DNA of 11,246 bases from JAAETI01 sp965368515 (GTDB taxonomy: Bacteria > Actinomycetota > Acidimicrobiia > Spongiisociales > UBA5794): NCBI GenBank assembly GCA_965368515.1, contig CBDUNF010000114.1, positions 1 through 11,246 of the forward strand. The letters run 5' to 3'. A program made the translations under genes and the position numbers. Below are positions 1 through 9,800 of this stretch, piece by piece. The notes under the pieces were generated by a model. The model was not told where the DNA came from and searched no databases. It saw only the letters and a program-made list of their open reading frames with translations. The number at the start of each line of letters is the position of its first letter. The first letter of the stretch is position 1.

Positions 1-740
1 GGGGGTGAAGGCGGCGGGGGCGGGGGTGGAGGCGGTGGGGGCGTTCCCCCTCCGTCGGCCACCACAACGGTGGCGACCATTTCGGGATGGATCACACAGA
101 AGTATTCAACGGTCCCGGCACTGTTGAATGTCCGAGTGTAGGTTTGCCCGGCATCGAAGACCCCGCTGTCAAACGAACCATCGCGTGCGGTAACCGTGTG
201 CTCCCGGTCTTGGTTGGACCATGTGACCGAGCCGCCAAGGCTCACCGAGATGGACCCGGGTTGGAAGGTGTCATCGACGATCACCACGTCGCCAGCCGGA
301 GGCGGCGGGGGCGGCGGGTCACCAGGGTCTCCTGGGTCTCCTGGGTCTCCCGGGTCCTCAGCCGTGACGATGATCGTGCCGTAATACGATGCGTTCTCCC
401 GATTGCGGTCATCGACATACAGGTAGGTGCCCGCGAGATCAAAGGTGTGCGCAAATGTTTCACCGCTATCCAGATTGCCTGAATCGAATTCAACCGGGCC
501 GGAGGTGGTCCGCATTCGATGTCGATCGCTGTCGTTGTTGGTCCAGGTGACCACAGTGCCAACGGCGACCGTCAGGTCGCGCGGTTCGAGAGTGGTTGTG
601 ATCGAAACCGACGCCGTAGCTGCGGCAGCCGCTGGGGGAAACAGGGCTACTGCAACGAGGATTGCAAGGACCGCTCGTGGCAACCGCCGGCGCGGTGTAG
701 TTCCAGTAGACCGCCGTGCGGTCTCCCGTCTTGATCTCAT
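1..740 (-). CDS. Secreted two-domain cupredoxin (plastocyanin/amicyanin-like) protein, 3' end off window
   Basis: The reading frame is open from the start to the left edge, about 246 codons seen. Residues 1-40 are Arg-rich followed by a hydrophobic stretch ending in an Ala run, a typical Sec signal peptide. Residues about 45-125 and 150-227 are two homologous beta-sandwich domains with the V-T-W-x-N strand of small blue copper proteins. Domain 2 has a full type 1 copper set in amicyanin spacing: His about 181 (REHTV), then Cys 215, His 218 and Met 221 in CVIHPEM. Domain 1 keeps only a His (about 74, DRHRM) and lacks the Cys-His-Met loop. The linkers are (GDP)n plus poly-Pro, and a second Pro run begins at the left edge, so more domains may follow. 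The start at 740 is preferred over an in-frame ATG at 755 because GAGGT lies about 8-9 nt upstream of it. The probable role is extracellular electron transfer or copper binding; the partner is unknown. It lies 110-130 bp downstream of the LCP gene and may be cotranscribed with it. Confidence 0.82.
   Translation of the reverse strand, partial: MRSRRETARRSTGTTPRRRLPRAVLAILVAVALFPPAAAAATASVSITTTLEPRDLTVAVGTVVTWTNNDSDRHRMRTTSGPVEFDSGNLDSGETFAHTFDLAGTYLYVDDRNRENASYYGTIIVTAEDPGDPGDPGDPGDPPPPPPPAGDVVIVDDTFQPGSISVSLGGSVTWSNQDREHTVTARDGSFDSGVFDAGQTYTRTFNSAGTVEYFCVIHPEMVATVVVADGGGTPPPPPPPPPPPSP
325..357 (-). repeat. 9-bp tandem repeat encoding Gly-Asp-Pro linker
   Basis: About three and a half near-perfect copies of a 9-bp unit (plus strand gggtctcct, last copies gggtctccc and gggtcc) lie inside the cupredoxin gene. 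On the coding strand they give PGDPGDPGDPGD, a flexible or collagen-like spacer between the first cupredoxin domain and a poly-Pro run. Such in-frame repeats can change copy number by slippage without breaking the frame. Confidence 0.8.
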
Positions 741-866
741 CGTGGCTGACCTCATGTGTCCATCGCGGCTGGCGCGTTGTTGCTACTTGACCAATGCATT
801 GTCAGCCAGCCCGGCTTCGAGGGTCCTCTGGCGATGGTTAGAGAAAGGTAAAGCGGAAGGGAGGAC

Positions 867-2300
867 CTAGGGGCAGGCGTCTGCCAGCGGATCAATGCCC
901 AGCAAGTCGCGTGCCGCAGCGGGCGACAGAGTCGTCGCGATCTCCGCATGCTCGCGGATCAACTCGCTGTCGGGGATATTGAACCCGTCTGCCGTGAGAC
1001 CGTCGACGTATGTCGGTGGAACGAGCCGCAGCGAGATGGCGTCGTCAGTGTCAACTACCCCCACCAGATCGAGCAGATCGGGGACAGCGTCGAGCGGAAT
1101 GTCCGTTTCGACACTGCTCTTGGTGACATCGGCAAGTGCGGGAAAGCTGCGGAGCAAGCTGAACGGATCCGCCTGCTCAACCACGGCCTCGATGACGCAG
1201 CGCTGTCGGCCCATCCGGCTGTAGTCGTCAGAGTTGTAGCGGGTTCGTGCAAACGCCAAAGCCTCGTGGCCGTCGAAGTCGTAGGTGCCCGGTTGGATGT
1301 CGACGACTTCTGTGCCGCCTCCCTCACTCGGATAGCGCGGGTCGTACACCCGCTCGGTAACTGTGATGGTTACGCCGCCGATAACATCAACCACATCGAC
1401 GAAGCCTTCGAGCGCGACGAGGGCATAGAAGTGCACCGGTAAGCCCGTCAGTTCGGAGACGGCACCCTTGATGGCGTTTGCGCCGGGTGTGGCCGGTCCA
1501 GGGAACCGATCGGGATGGTCTTCGCCGTACTGGTACAGCTCGTTGAGGATCGGTGGAAAGCAATCGCACGACCAGATATCGACCGTCTCTGGAAGCGGCA
1601 CCCGGGCGAAGTTCCGCGGGATGCCGATCAGCGCCATGTCGCCGGATTCGGGGTCGATGCTGGCCAGGATCATCGTGTCGGTTCGTACCCCGGTTCTCCC
1701 CACCCCGGCGTCGCTGCCTAGGAACAGGATGTTGAGCCTTCCCAGGCCGTCCCAGACCGGTGGCTGCGTGGTCGTGGTCGGCGCCAGCGTCGTTGTCACG
1801 GCCGTCGAAGTGGAGGAGTCGCTCGGCGGCTGCGTTACCGAAGGCAATGGCTGCAGGACCGGAGCCGCCGTCGAGGTCGTCGTGCTCGGGGTCGGGGCGG
1901 CAAAGACAGTGTTGATGAGGTCGTATTGGACGGCGTCGTAATAGGCGAATACAGCATGAGGTGCGACCAACATGATGCCAAGACCCAGGGCGGCGCTGCG
2001 CACTGCCCAAGGCCGGTTATCACCACCGGCCGACTTGAACGCGTCGACCACCGCCGCGGTGCGAAAGACAAACACCACGGCGTTGACCGCGAGCAGAGCG
2101 ATTAACACCTCAGGGTCGAAGGCCAACTTCAGCAATCGTGTGGAATCGGCAAGGAGTGCCGCCACGACCAGGGCAACGAGGGCCAGGCTCCCGCACAAGA
2201 ACCAGATGCCCTTGCGTCGAGCCCCGAGATAGATTTGGCCGCTGCCGGGCAGCAAGGCAGACAGCGCCGCGGCGCCTAACGCCCGCTTGGAGCCTGCCAT
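867..2300 (-). CDS. LytR-CpsA-Psr (LCP) family cell-wall glycopolymer transferase, membrane anchored
   Basis: LCP enzymes move lipid-linked glycopolymers onto peptidoglycan at the outer face of the membrane. In 477-residue numbering, residues 1-30 carry LLPGSGQIYLG, a pattern like the small TM2/PG-GQ-Y-G membrane modules. Hydrophobic segments follow at about 31-51, 64-85 and 103-121. Residues about 135-182 are a Thr/Ser/Pro linker. The LCP domain starts at about 190: ILFLGSD, then RTDTM (206-210), IPRN (227-230), LNELYQYG, a GFVDVVDVIGGV strand, and FARTR followed by RMGRQR (about 350-367). These are the expected Arg/Asp positions of the phosphate-binding pocket. A longer frame opens at 2378, but the ATG at 2300 has GAGGAG seven bases upstream and begins just before the conserved membrane part, so it is chosen. 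The gene diverges from the histidine kinase and precedes the cupredoxin gene on the same strand. Confidence 0.88.
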   Translation of the reverse strand: MAGSKRALGAAALSALLPGSGQIYLGARRKGIWFLCGSLALVALVVAALLADSTRLLKLAFDPEVLIALLAVNAVVFVFRTAAVVDAFKSAGGDNRPWAVRSAALGLGIMLVAPHAVFAYYDAVQYDLINTVFAAPTPSTTTSTAAPVLQPLPSVTQPPSDSSTSTAVTTTLAPTTTTQPPVWDGLGRLNILFLGSDAGVGRTGVRTDTMILASIDPESGDMALIGIPRNFARVPLPETVDIWSCDCFPPILNELYQYGEDHPDRFPGPATPGANAIKGAVSELTGLPVHFYALVALEGFVDVVDVIGGVTITVTERVYDPRYPSEGGGTEVVDIQPGTYDFDGHEALAFARTRYNSDDYSRMGRQRCVIEAVVEQADPFSLLRSFPALADVTKSSVETDIPLDAVPDLLDLVGVVDTDDAISLRLVPPTYVDGLTADGFNIPDSELIREHAEIATTLSPAAARDLLGIDPLADACP

Positions 2301-2466
2301 CCGAATTCTCCTCGATCGTGCATCGGTCCAGGCTACGACCTGGCTGGTATATGCAGGCTCAACCCGCTGACTAGACATTCTGGCATCCCCAGCAATGGGC
2401 TGGTTCCGGCGTTTACGAATTCGCCGTTATTGCCGACAGGTAACGGGTTCCAAAGATGTGGTGGTG
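2301..2466. promoter_or_regulatory. Divergent intergenic region between LCP and histidine kinase
   Basis: This interval must contain promoters for both directions if the starts at 2300 and 2467 are right. On the minus strand a weak -10-like TATACC (plus 2346-2351) lies about 45 bp upstream of the LCP start, with a poor -35 match. On the plus strand I see no convincing sigma-70-type pair. A small inverted repeat CCAGG-6-CCTGG lies at 2328-2343 and could be an operator half-site pair, but it is short. The placing of promoters is inference. Confidence 0.4.
2308..2313 (-). promoter_or_regulatory. Ribosome binding site deciding the LCP start
   Basis: GAGGAG on the minus strand, seven bases before the ATG at 2300. 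It is the strongest Shine-Dalgarno match near this gene. The upstream in-frame ATG at 2378 has only a GGGGA and would add 26 residues that look unlike the rest of the protein. Confidence 0.7.
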
Positions 2467-3855
2467 ATGGCCAGAAATCCGAAACCATCCAGCCAGAGCG
2501 GGGGCCGAATCAGCAGGCCTGCGCTCGGAGCTGTAATCAGTGCCGCGGTGGCAGTGCTGCTCGCGGCCTTCCTGCATGCCAACTCAGTCGCCATCGGAAG
2601 CTTCATCGACGACTCCACCGAGCTGGCTCAAGCTGAAGCTGCCCTCGTATCAACGCAACTGAGCTTGCGCACACTCAGCCAAGCCGTCGTCCTGGCCGAG
2701 GATGCGGAACTCGGCGTCGCCGATCGTGCGACAGCAGCCACCGCCCGGGAGGAGGCCGAGCGGGTCGTAGCGGACCTGGAAAAAAGGCTCGGTGAGCTAG
2801 ATCCCGAACTCGCCACCGATGCTGCGCTCGACAGCGCACGCCAGACGATCGCGTCGCTGGAAGCGGGTGAGGTAGCCGAAGCAGGCGATCTGCTGGCTGG
2901 GCCGACCCTCGACGCATACCAAACGCTCCACGGTGCAGTCGAAGTCATCCGGAACTCCGCCCTGCAAACACTCAATGACGCACAGAGCTTGACCCAGCGG
3001 ATCGGAACCATCGCCGGTTTCCTGATCGTGCTGCTGGCCCCGGCCCTGGCGATCTACGCCTACTGGCGGATAGCTCGCCGACAACTGAACTCGGCGCGCA
3101 CCGAAATGGACACCAAGCTCTCCGCAGAGCGGCGCGTCATTCAGGCGAAAGACGAGTTCATCTCCAACATCTCACACGAGCTGCGAACCCCACTGACCAG
3201 CATCTATGGATTCTCCGAGGTACTGATTGATCAGGGGCTCATCGACCCCGACGAAGCACACACGCTGATCTCTGTGATCAATGAGGAATCAGCCGAGCTC
3301 AACAGAATGGTCGAAGACCTGCTCACCGTGGCCCGCGACGACGCAGGTGACATCGCATACAACCCGTCCGATTTCGACATCACCACCGAAATCGACACCG
3401 TCATCAGGCCGCTGCAACGTTCTGGAGCCACGATCGAGCTCGCCTGCCCGCCGACCATGATCCACGCCGATCAGCTGCGGGTGCGCCAGATCCTGCGCAA
3501 TCTGCTCTCCAATGTGCAGAAGTGGGGCGGCACCGACGTCTATGTGACATGTCACGCCAGCGCTGATCGTGCCGTTATCACTGTTGCCGACAACGGGGAT
3601 GGCATCACTCCCGACGTAGAACGGCGTCTGTTCAGCCGTTACATGCACGAGGGCGACGCCGCTCTGACCACAGGGACGATTGGTCTCGGCCTGGCCGTCG
3701 CCAAGATTCTGGCTGCTGGGATGGCCGGCGATATTCGCTACGAGCGCGACGAGGGCTGGACACGTTTCGTTCTGGATCTGCCGTTAGCAGCCGGCTCATC
3801 GCAAGAGTGGACGTCTGGAATGGCGACGCAGGAACGCCCCGTCGAGGTCTCATGA
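2467..3855 (+). CDS. Sensor histidine kinase, two transmembrane helices, no HAMP seen
   Basis: 462 residues. TM1 is at about 19-37. An Ala/Glu-rich helical extracytoplasmic region of about 140 residues follows (heptad-like, similar in feel to four-helix-bundle sensors), then TM2 at about 179-201. The cytoplasmic part has a short linker, then HisKA with SHELRTPL (phospho-acceptor His 237), N-box NLLSNVQKWG (Asn 349), G1 box DNGDGI (375-380) and G2 box GTIGLGLA (403-410), so the kinase looks complete. No HAMP domain fits in the short gap between TM2 and HisKA. The start is uncertain. In-frame ATG at 2395, GTGs at 2458-2464 and ATG at 2467 are possible; 2467 is chosen because it gives a basic N-terminus just before TM1. 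The gene ends in an ATGA overlap with the giant surface-protein gene, and the response regulator lies after that gene, so the three are probably one operon. Confidence 0.9.
   Translation: MARNPKPSSQSGGRISRPALGAVISAAVAVLLAAFLHANSVAIGSFIDDSTELAQAEAALVSTQLSLRTLSQAVVLAEDAELGVADRATAATAREEAERVVADLEKRLGELDPELATDAALDSARQTIASLEAGEVAEAGDLLAGPTLDAYQTLHGAVEVIRNSALQTLNDAQSLTQRIGTIAGFLIVLLAPALAIYAYWRIARRQLNSARTEMDTKLSAERRVIQAKDEFISNISHELRTPLTSIYGFSEVLIDQGLIDPDEAHTLISVINEESAELNRMVEDLLTVARDDAGDIAYNPSDFDITTEIDTVIRPLQRSGATIELACPPTMIHADQLRVRQILRNLLSNVQKWGGTDVYVTCHASADRAVITVADNGDGITPDVERRLFSRYMHEGDAALTTGTIGLGLAVAKILAAGMAGDIRYERDEGWTRFVLDLPLAAGSSQEWTSGMATQERPVEVS
3852..3855 (+). other. ATGA stop/start overlap, kinase to surface protein
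   Basis: The kinase stop TGA (3853-3855) shares bases with the ATG of the giant gene (3852-3854). Such 4-bp overlaps usually mean coupled translation and a shared transcript, which supports a joint role for the two proteins. Confidence 0.85.
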
Positions 3856-6800
3856 GAACCGCGGCAAACCGTCGGTTCACGTTGACGACACCGCTGGTGG
3901 CATTCATGGTGCTGCTCACCTCATTGGCATTCCCCTTCTCCCCAGCTGGGGCTGCCCCCGACGAGACCTTCGCCGACGATTTCCAGAGCGACGACTTCGG
4001 CGGAAGCACCGGGACACTGCCGTGGACCGGGCCGTGGGTCGAGAACGGCGAGTCCGACGGTCCCGGCACTGGGCTTGTTCAGGTCGACGACGAAGCCCAA
4101 TGCACGGACGACGTGTGCCTCGTCCTGGGCAAGGATTCTGGCCCCGACGCGTCAATCGAGCGACAGGCAGACCTGGCCGGCTTCGCAACCGCCACGCTCG
4201 CCTTCGACTACACAGTGCACAAACATGGCGGCGGTGCTGGCGTCGTCGCCGTGATGGTCTCCAGCAACGGCGGTTCCGACTGGACAGCTCTCGAGTCGTG
4301 GCCGCTCGGAACCGAAGTGTCGTCGGCAGCAACTTACGACATCACAGCTCACCTGGCTACGGATACTCGGATCAAGTTCGCTGTCAACGGCAGTACAGAC
4401 GACTCTCACCTGAACATCGACAATCTTGCGGTCGAGGTCACCTACTGGTCACAGCAGACGACGCCAACCAGCGAAGACCTGCACGCGGTGCAGTTTCCCG
4501 TAGATGATCAGATCGGGTATGCAGCCGGAGACAACGGAACTGTGATCAAGACCAACAATGGCGGAGAGCTGTGGACCTTGCAGACGACGCCAACCGCCAA
4601 CGATCTCAGGGACGTTGTCTTCCCAACCGATCCGCTCACGGGTTATGTCGTCGGACTCAACGACACCCTCCTCAAGACGGCTAATGGAACCAGCTGGTCC
4701 CCGCAAGTTACGCCGACCGATGTCTCGTTGCGTGGCATCGACTTCTTTGACTCGTCGATCGGGTTTGCAGTTGGTGATTTTGGGACCATTCTGAAGACCG
4801 CGGACGGGGGCGACACCTGGATCCAGAAACCAAGCGGCACCGGAGAGATTCTACGAGACGTGACGTTCGGGACTGATTCGCAAACTGCATGGGCCGTCGG
4901 AGCCAGCGGGACCATCGTCAAGACCACCGATGGCGGAGACTCATGGGCTCCCCAGGTTTCCGGAACCGGCGAGAGCATCAACGGCATCCAGTTCCCGGTC
5001 GATTCGAACAACGGGTTTGCGGTCGCTGCCGCGGGTGTTCTCCTCACTACGAACGACGGAGGTGGCCTATGGCTAAAGCAGACGATCAGCGGCGAGAAAC
5101 TGCGCGGGCTCCACTTCCCACAAGATGCTCAGCACGGACACATCTCTGCTTTTGGCGGCTACGTCCTGGCCACCGAAGCGAGTGGATCGACCTGGCTCAA
5201 CGAGCCCATCCCGACAACCGAGGATCTATTGGCCATTTGGTCCGTCGACCTCAATCGCGGCTGGGTTGTCGGCCGCAACGGAGTCATCTTTGTGACCGGT
5301 GCGGCAGGCAATCCGCCCCCAACGAATAACCCGCCGGGCTTCTGGTGGAACACGCCCGACCAGAGCAACAGCGAAGGATCAGCCGTTTGGATGCCGGCAC
5401 CGGCGTCGGACCCAGACGGCGACGATCTGACGTTCTCGGCTACAGGACTCCCAGAGGGAATATCGATAAGTGCGACGACGGGAACCATCACAGGGGCGCT
5501 CGGCCCCAACTCGGCGGGCACCCACAACGTCACCCTCATCGTCACCGACGACGGCACCCCCAACATGCAAGACACCGACACGTTCACCTGGACGGTCGCC
5601 CAGGGCGAGGCCACCTATCTGATTGCCAATTCAGGCGGCGGCAACGGAGGAGATGACTTGCTGACCGTGGTTAATCGAGCCGATACCAACCGATTCACCA
5701 ACGAGACCAGCATTGGAACCGGCACCGGCACGACGGGCATCCAGGCTGCGGCACTCCAGCCCGGCACCAACACCCTGTTTGCCATCGAGGGCGATCAGCT
5801 GGGAACCGTTGATGTGACGACAGGCGAGTTCACACCAAAGGCATCGATTGCTGGGGCTGGAAGCGGATCAGCCGGCCTCATCGCATTCGACAAGGTCGAA
5901 GGGCTCGCATTCAACCCATTTAGTGGCGAGCTGTTTGCCACGCACCGCCGCGGTGGTTCCCAGGAAGATCTGCTGTTCAAGCTCAACCCCGTCAGCGGGG
6001 CCCACGTACCCGGTGCGTTTGGTGGTGACGACTACATCGCTATACAGGCGCAGAGCGTGTACTACCACGCAGCCGATCTTGCATTCGACCCGACCGACGG
6101 CCAGCTCTACATAGTGCACACAGCCGCCGAGGGTCTCTGGTCACTGGCCACTTTGGACCCAGAAACGGGCGCGACGAGCACTCTGGGGTCGACGCTCGGG
6201 GACATAGCCAGCCTTGCATTCGATACCACAGGAGATCTCTACACCTCCACAGCCGCCGGGAGCCTGGAGCACGTCTACGAGCTCGACACGTCGGACGGAT
6301 CCGTCGTCAGCTCCTTGGTCATCGACAACGGCAGCGGATACGAGGCGATGGCAATCTCGCTGTCATCGCTGCCAAACCAGATGCCGGTGTTCGATCAGAA
6401 TCTCCTCAACCGCTCCGACATCGAAGGAGCGGCCATCTCGCTGTCCGCGGCCGCCACCGACCCGGATGGCGGCGACGTCGTTACGTATGCGGCGACCGGC
6501 TTGCCTCCGGGTCTGAGTATCGACACTGGATCTGGGCTCATCAGTGGAACCATCGGATTCGCAGCTTCAGCGGGAAGCCCGTACTCGGTGATCGTTACCG
6601 CAACCGACAACGGCAGCCCGAACCTCAGCGTCGACGACACCTTCACGTGGACGGTCACGGAAATCAACCGGCCGCCCGTGTTCGATCAGGATCTCCTCGA
6701 CCGCAGCGATGTCGAAGGAGCCGTCATCTCGCTGTCCGCGGCAGCCACCGACCCTGATGGCGGCGACACGCTCACCTACGGCGCCACCGGTCTTCCCTTT

Positions 6801-9800
6801 GGCCTGACCATCGATGCTGGATCGGGTTTGATCAGCGGAACTATCGACTACGACGCCTCCGTCGGCAGTCCCTACTCGGTCACTGTGACTGCTACCGACG
6901 ATGGCGTACCGAATGAAGGCGCGGTGCCGGATACGTTCGCCTGGACCGTCAGCAATACCAATCGGCCACCGGTCGCCACCAACCCCGGTCCACAGACAAC
7001 ACCAGAACTCGCCCCGTTCAGCATCATCGTCAGTGCCACCGACCCAGACGGCACGGTGCCGACTCTCGGAGATGGTGGAACGTTGCCGGCCTGGGCGGTG
7101 CTCACCGACCACGGCGACGGAACCGCAACCATCGCGGGCACGCCCGGCATCGGGGACTCCGGAACGACCACTGTGACCGTCACCGCTTCCGACGGCTCGC
7201 TCACCGACGATGCGGTCTTCGACCTGACCGTGACCAACACCAACCAACCACCCGCAATCACCAACCCTGGCAACCAGACGACAGGCGAGGGGACATCATT
7301 CAATCTGCCCATCGCCGGTTCCGACCCCGACGGGACAACTGTCAGCTTCAGCGATGCCGGCTCGCTGCCTGCCTGGGCGTCGCTGACCGACAACGGTGAT
7401 GACACTGCAACCGTCACCGGCACGCCCGGGTTTGGAGACAGCGGAACCACGACGGTGACCATCACCGTTTCCGATGGGTCGCTCACCGCCGATGCGGTTT
7501 TCGACATCACGGTCACCAACACCAACCAGGCTCCGGTAGTCGCTCCGATCGCCGATGTCAGCGTGGCCGAAGCGACCGCACTGACCCCTGCGGGGGTTAC
7601 CGCGACGGACCCGGACGGCACCACCCCCGCCCTCGCCGCTCTCGGCCTCCCCGGCTGGGCCACCTTCACGGACAACGGTGATGGCACCGGCACTATCACC
7701 GGCACCCCTGGGTACACCGACGCCGCGATAACCACCGTCACTGTTACCGCCAACGACGGCGCCCTCACCGGCTTCGCAACGTTTGACCTAACGGTCACCA
7801 ACACCAACCAGCCCCCTGCAATCGACCCGATCACCGATGTCACCGTGGCCGAAGCGACCGCACTGACCCCTGTGGTCGTCACTGCCACCGACCCGGACGG
7901 CACCACCCCCGCCCTCGCCGCACTCGGCCTCCCCGGCTGGGCCACCTTCACCGACAACGGAGACGGAACCGGCACCATCACCGGCACCCCCGGCTACACC
8001 GACGCAGCCACCACAACCATCACCATCAACGCTGAGGACGGAGGACTTCCGAACCTGACCGCTGCAACGACCTTTGATGTCACGGTTACCAACACCAACC
8101 AGCCACCGACTGTGGACCCGATCGCCGACGCCACCGGCGCCGAAGCCACAGCGCTGCCCCCGATCAACGTCACCGCTACCGACCCGGACGGCACCACCCC
8201 CGCCCTCGCCGCACTCGGCCTCCCCGGCTGGGCCACCTTCACCGACAACGGAGACGGCACCGGCACCATCATCGGCTCCCCGGGATATGGCGACGCCGCA
8301 GTAACCACCGTCACCATTACCGCTTCGGACGGCGGCCTCTCGGGCTCGAACAGCTTTGATCTGACAGTCACCGACTCGAATCAAACACCGGTCTTCGACA
8401 TCGACCTCGGAAACCGAACCGATGCCGAGGGCGTCAGCATCACGCTGGCGGCAGGCGCAACAGACCCCGATGGGGACTCGCTTGGCTACGGCGCTTCGGG
8501 GCTGCCACCCGGCCTCGCTATCGATCCGATATCGGGTGACATCTCCGGAACGATCACATACGACGCTGCGGGCGACCATGCGGTGCAGATCACGGTGATG
8601 GACGATGGAGTTCCCGCCCTCACTGCCACCGACTCCTTCGTTTGGTCGGTGACCAACACCAACCAACCACCGAAGCTCGAGCCGATTCCTGACATCCTGG
8701 GCGAGGAGGAAGCAACGATCACGTTTGTGGCGGATGCGACTGATCCCGACGGGGACGATGTCGTGTTCGCCCTCGCAGGAGCGCCCTCCGGAGCAACAAT
8801 TGATCCGAGCACAGGCGCCTTCGCTTGGACACCGGGAGAGGTTCACGGCACCGGTAGCTACCCCGTAACGGTGATTGCCACGGACAACGGCACCCCGCCG
8901 GAATCGAGCTCCGTTGTGGCGACGATCACCGTCACTGAGGTCAATCAAGCACCTGCGATCCTCCCGTTGACCGACCAGCACAACAATGAAGGGGACTCCG
9001 TCAGCGTCAGCATCACCGCCACCGACCCCGACATTCCAACCAACGACATCACCTACGCAGCCAGCGGCCTTCCCACCGGGCTGAGCATCGACTCCGCCAG
9101 CGGCCTCATCACCGGCACGGTCGGTCTCGACACCGATGGTGAGCACACGGTGACCATTGTGGCTACCGACGACGGCTCACCTGCCGCCGCAGCCACAGCC
9201 TCGTTCAAATGGATGATCGGCAACACCAACCGCCCACCAACCGTCGGCCCGGTGGCTCCGATTCGCGCAGCCGAGCACAGCTTGATCACCTTTGCAGTAG
9301 ACGCCACCGATCCCGACGGAGACGATCTGGTATTCACCATGAGTGGAGCACCCGACGGAGCCAGTATCGACGCGGGGCTTGGCACGTTCGTGTGGCGCCC
9401 GAGCGAGAAACAGGGTCCGGGCACATATAGCTTCTCAGTCATCGTCCGCGACGACGGCAAGCCGCAACTGGGTGCGGCGCGTACGGTGACCATCTCTGTT
9501 ACCGAACTCAACGAGGCGCCGAGGATTGTTGCGATGGGTGACCGTGCCGATGACGAGGAAACCGCCGTTGTTGTGACGGTCATCGCAACTGACCCCGACC
9601 TGCCCGCAAATGCGCTGACGTATTCTGCAACGGGACTGCCGGGCGGAATCACCATCAATCCGATCAGCGGTGTGATCAGCGGCACAATCGAGGCCGGTGA
9701 TGAGACGGTCACCCACCATGAAGTCAGCGTCACCGTCACCGATAACGGCGTTCCGGCGCAGCAAGCCACAACGGCGTTCACCTGGACGTTGATCGCGGCC

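Noticed and set aside
756..866. Possible terminator between the LCP and cupredoxin genes
   Set aside because: Only very short complementary segments with tiny loops and no T-run are present, so no terminator is supported.
87..870. Plus-strand frames opposite the cupredoxin gene
   Set aside because: The minus strand gives a signal peptide, two homologous domains and copper ligands. The plus-strand frames show only Arg/Val-rich shadow sequence.
2328..2343. Inverted repeat CCAGG-6-CCTGG as an operator
   Set aside because: Five-base arms are expected by chance in GC-rich DNA, and no second copy was seen in the intergenic region.
3807..3851. Upstream ATG of the giant gene inside the kinase gene
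   Set aside because: It would put 15 extra residues ahead of a clean signal peptide. The ATG at 3852 gives a classic ATGA coupling.
6872..9146. Long minus-strand open frames of 371 and 452 codons opposite the giant gene
   Set aside because: They lie opposite the repeat modules of a well-supported gene. Their sequences are low-complexity Val/Ser/Gly/Arg repeats with no recognisable domain, as expected from the complement of GC-rich repeated codons.
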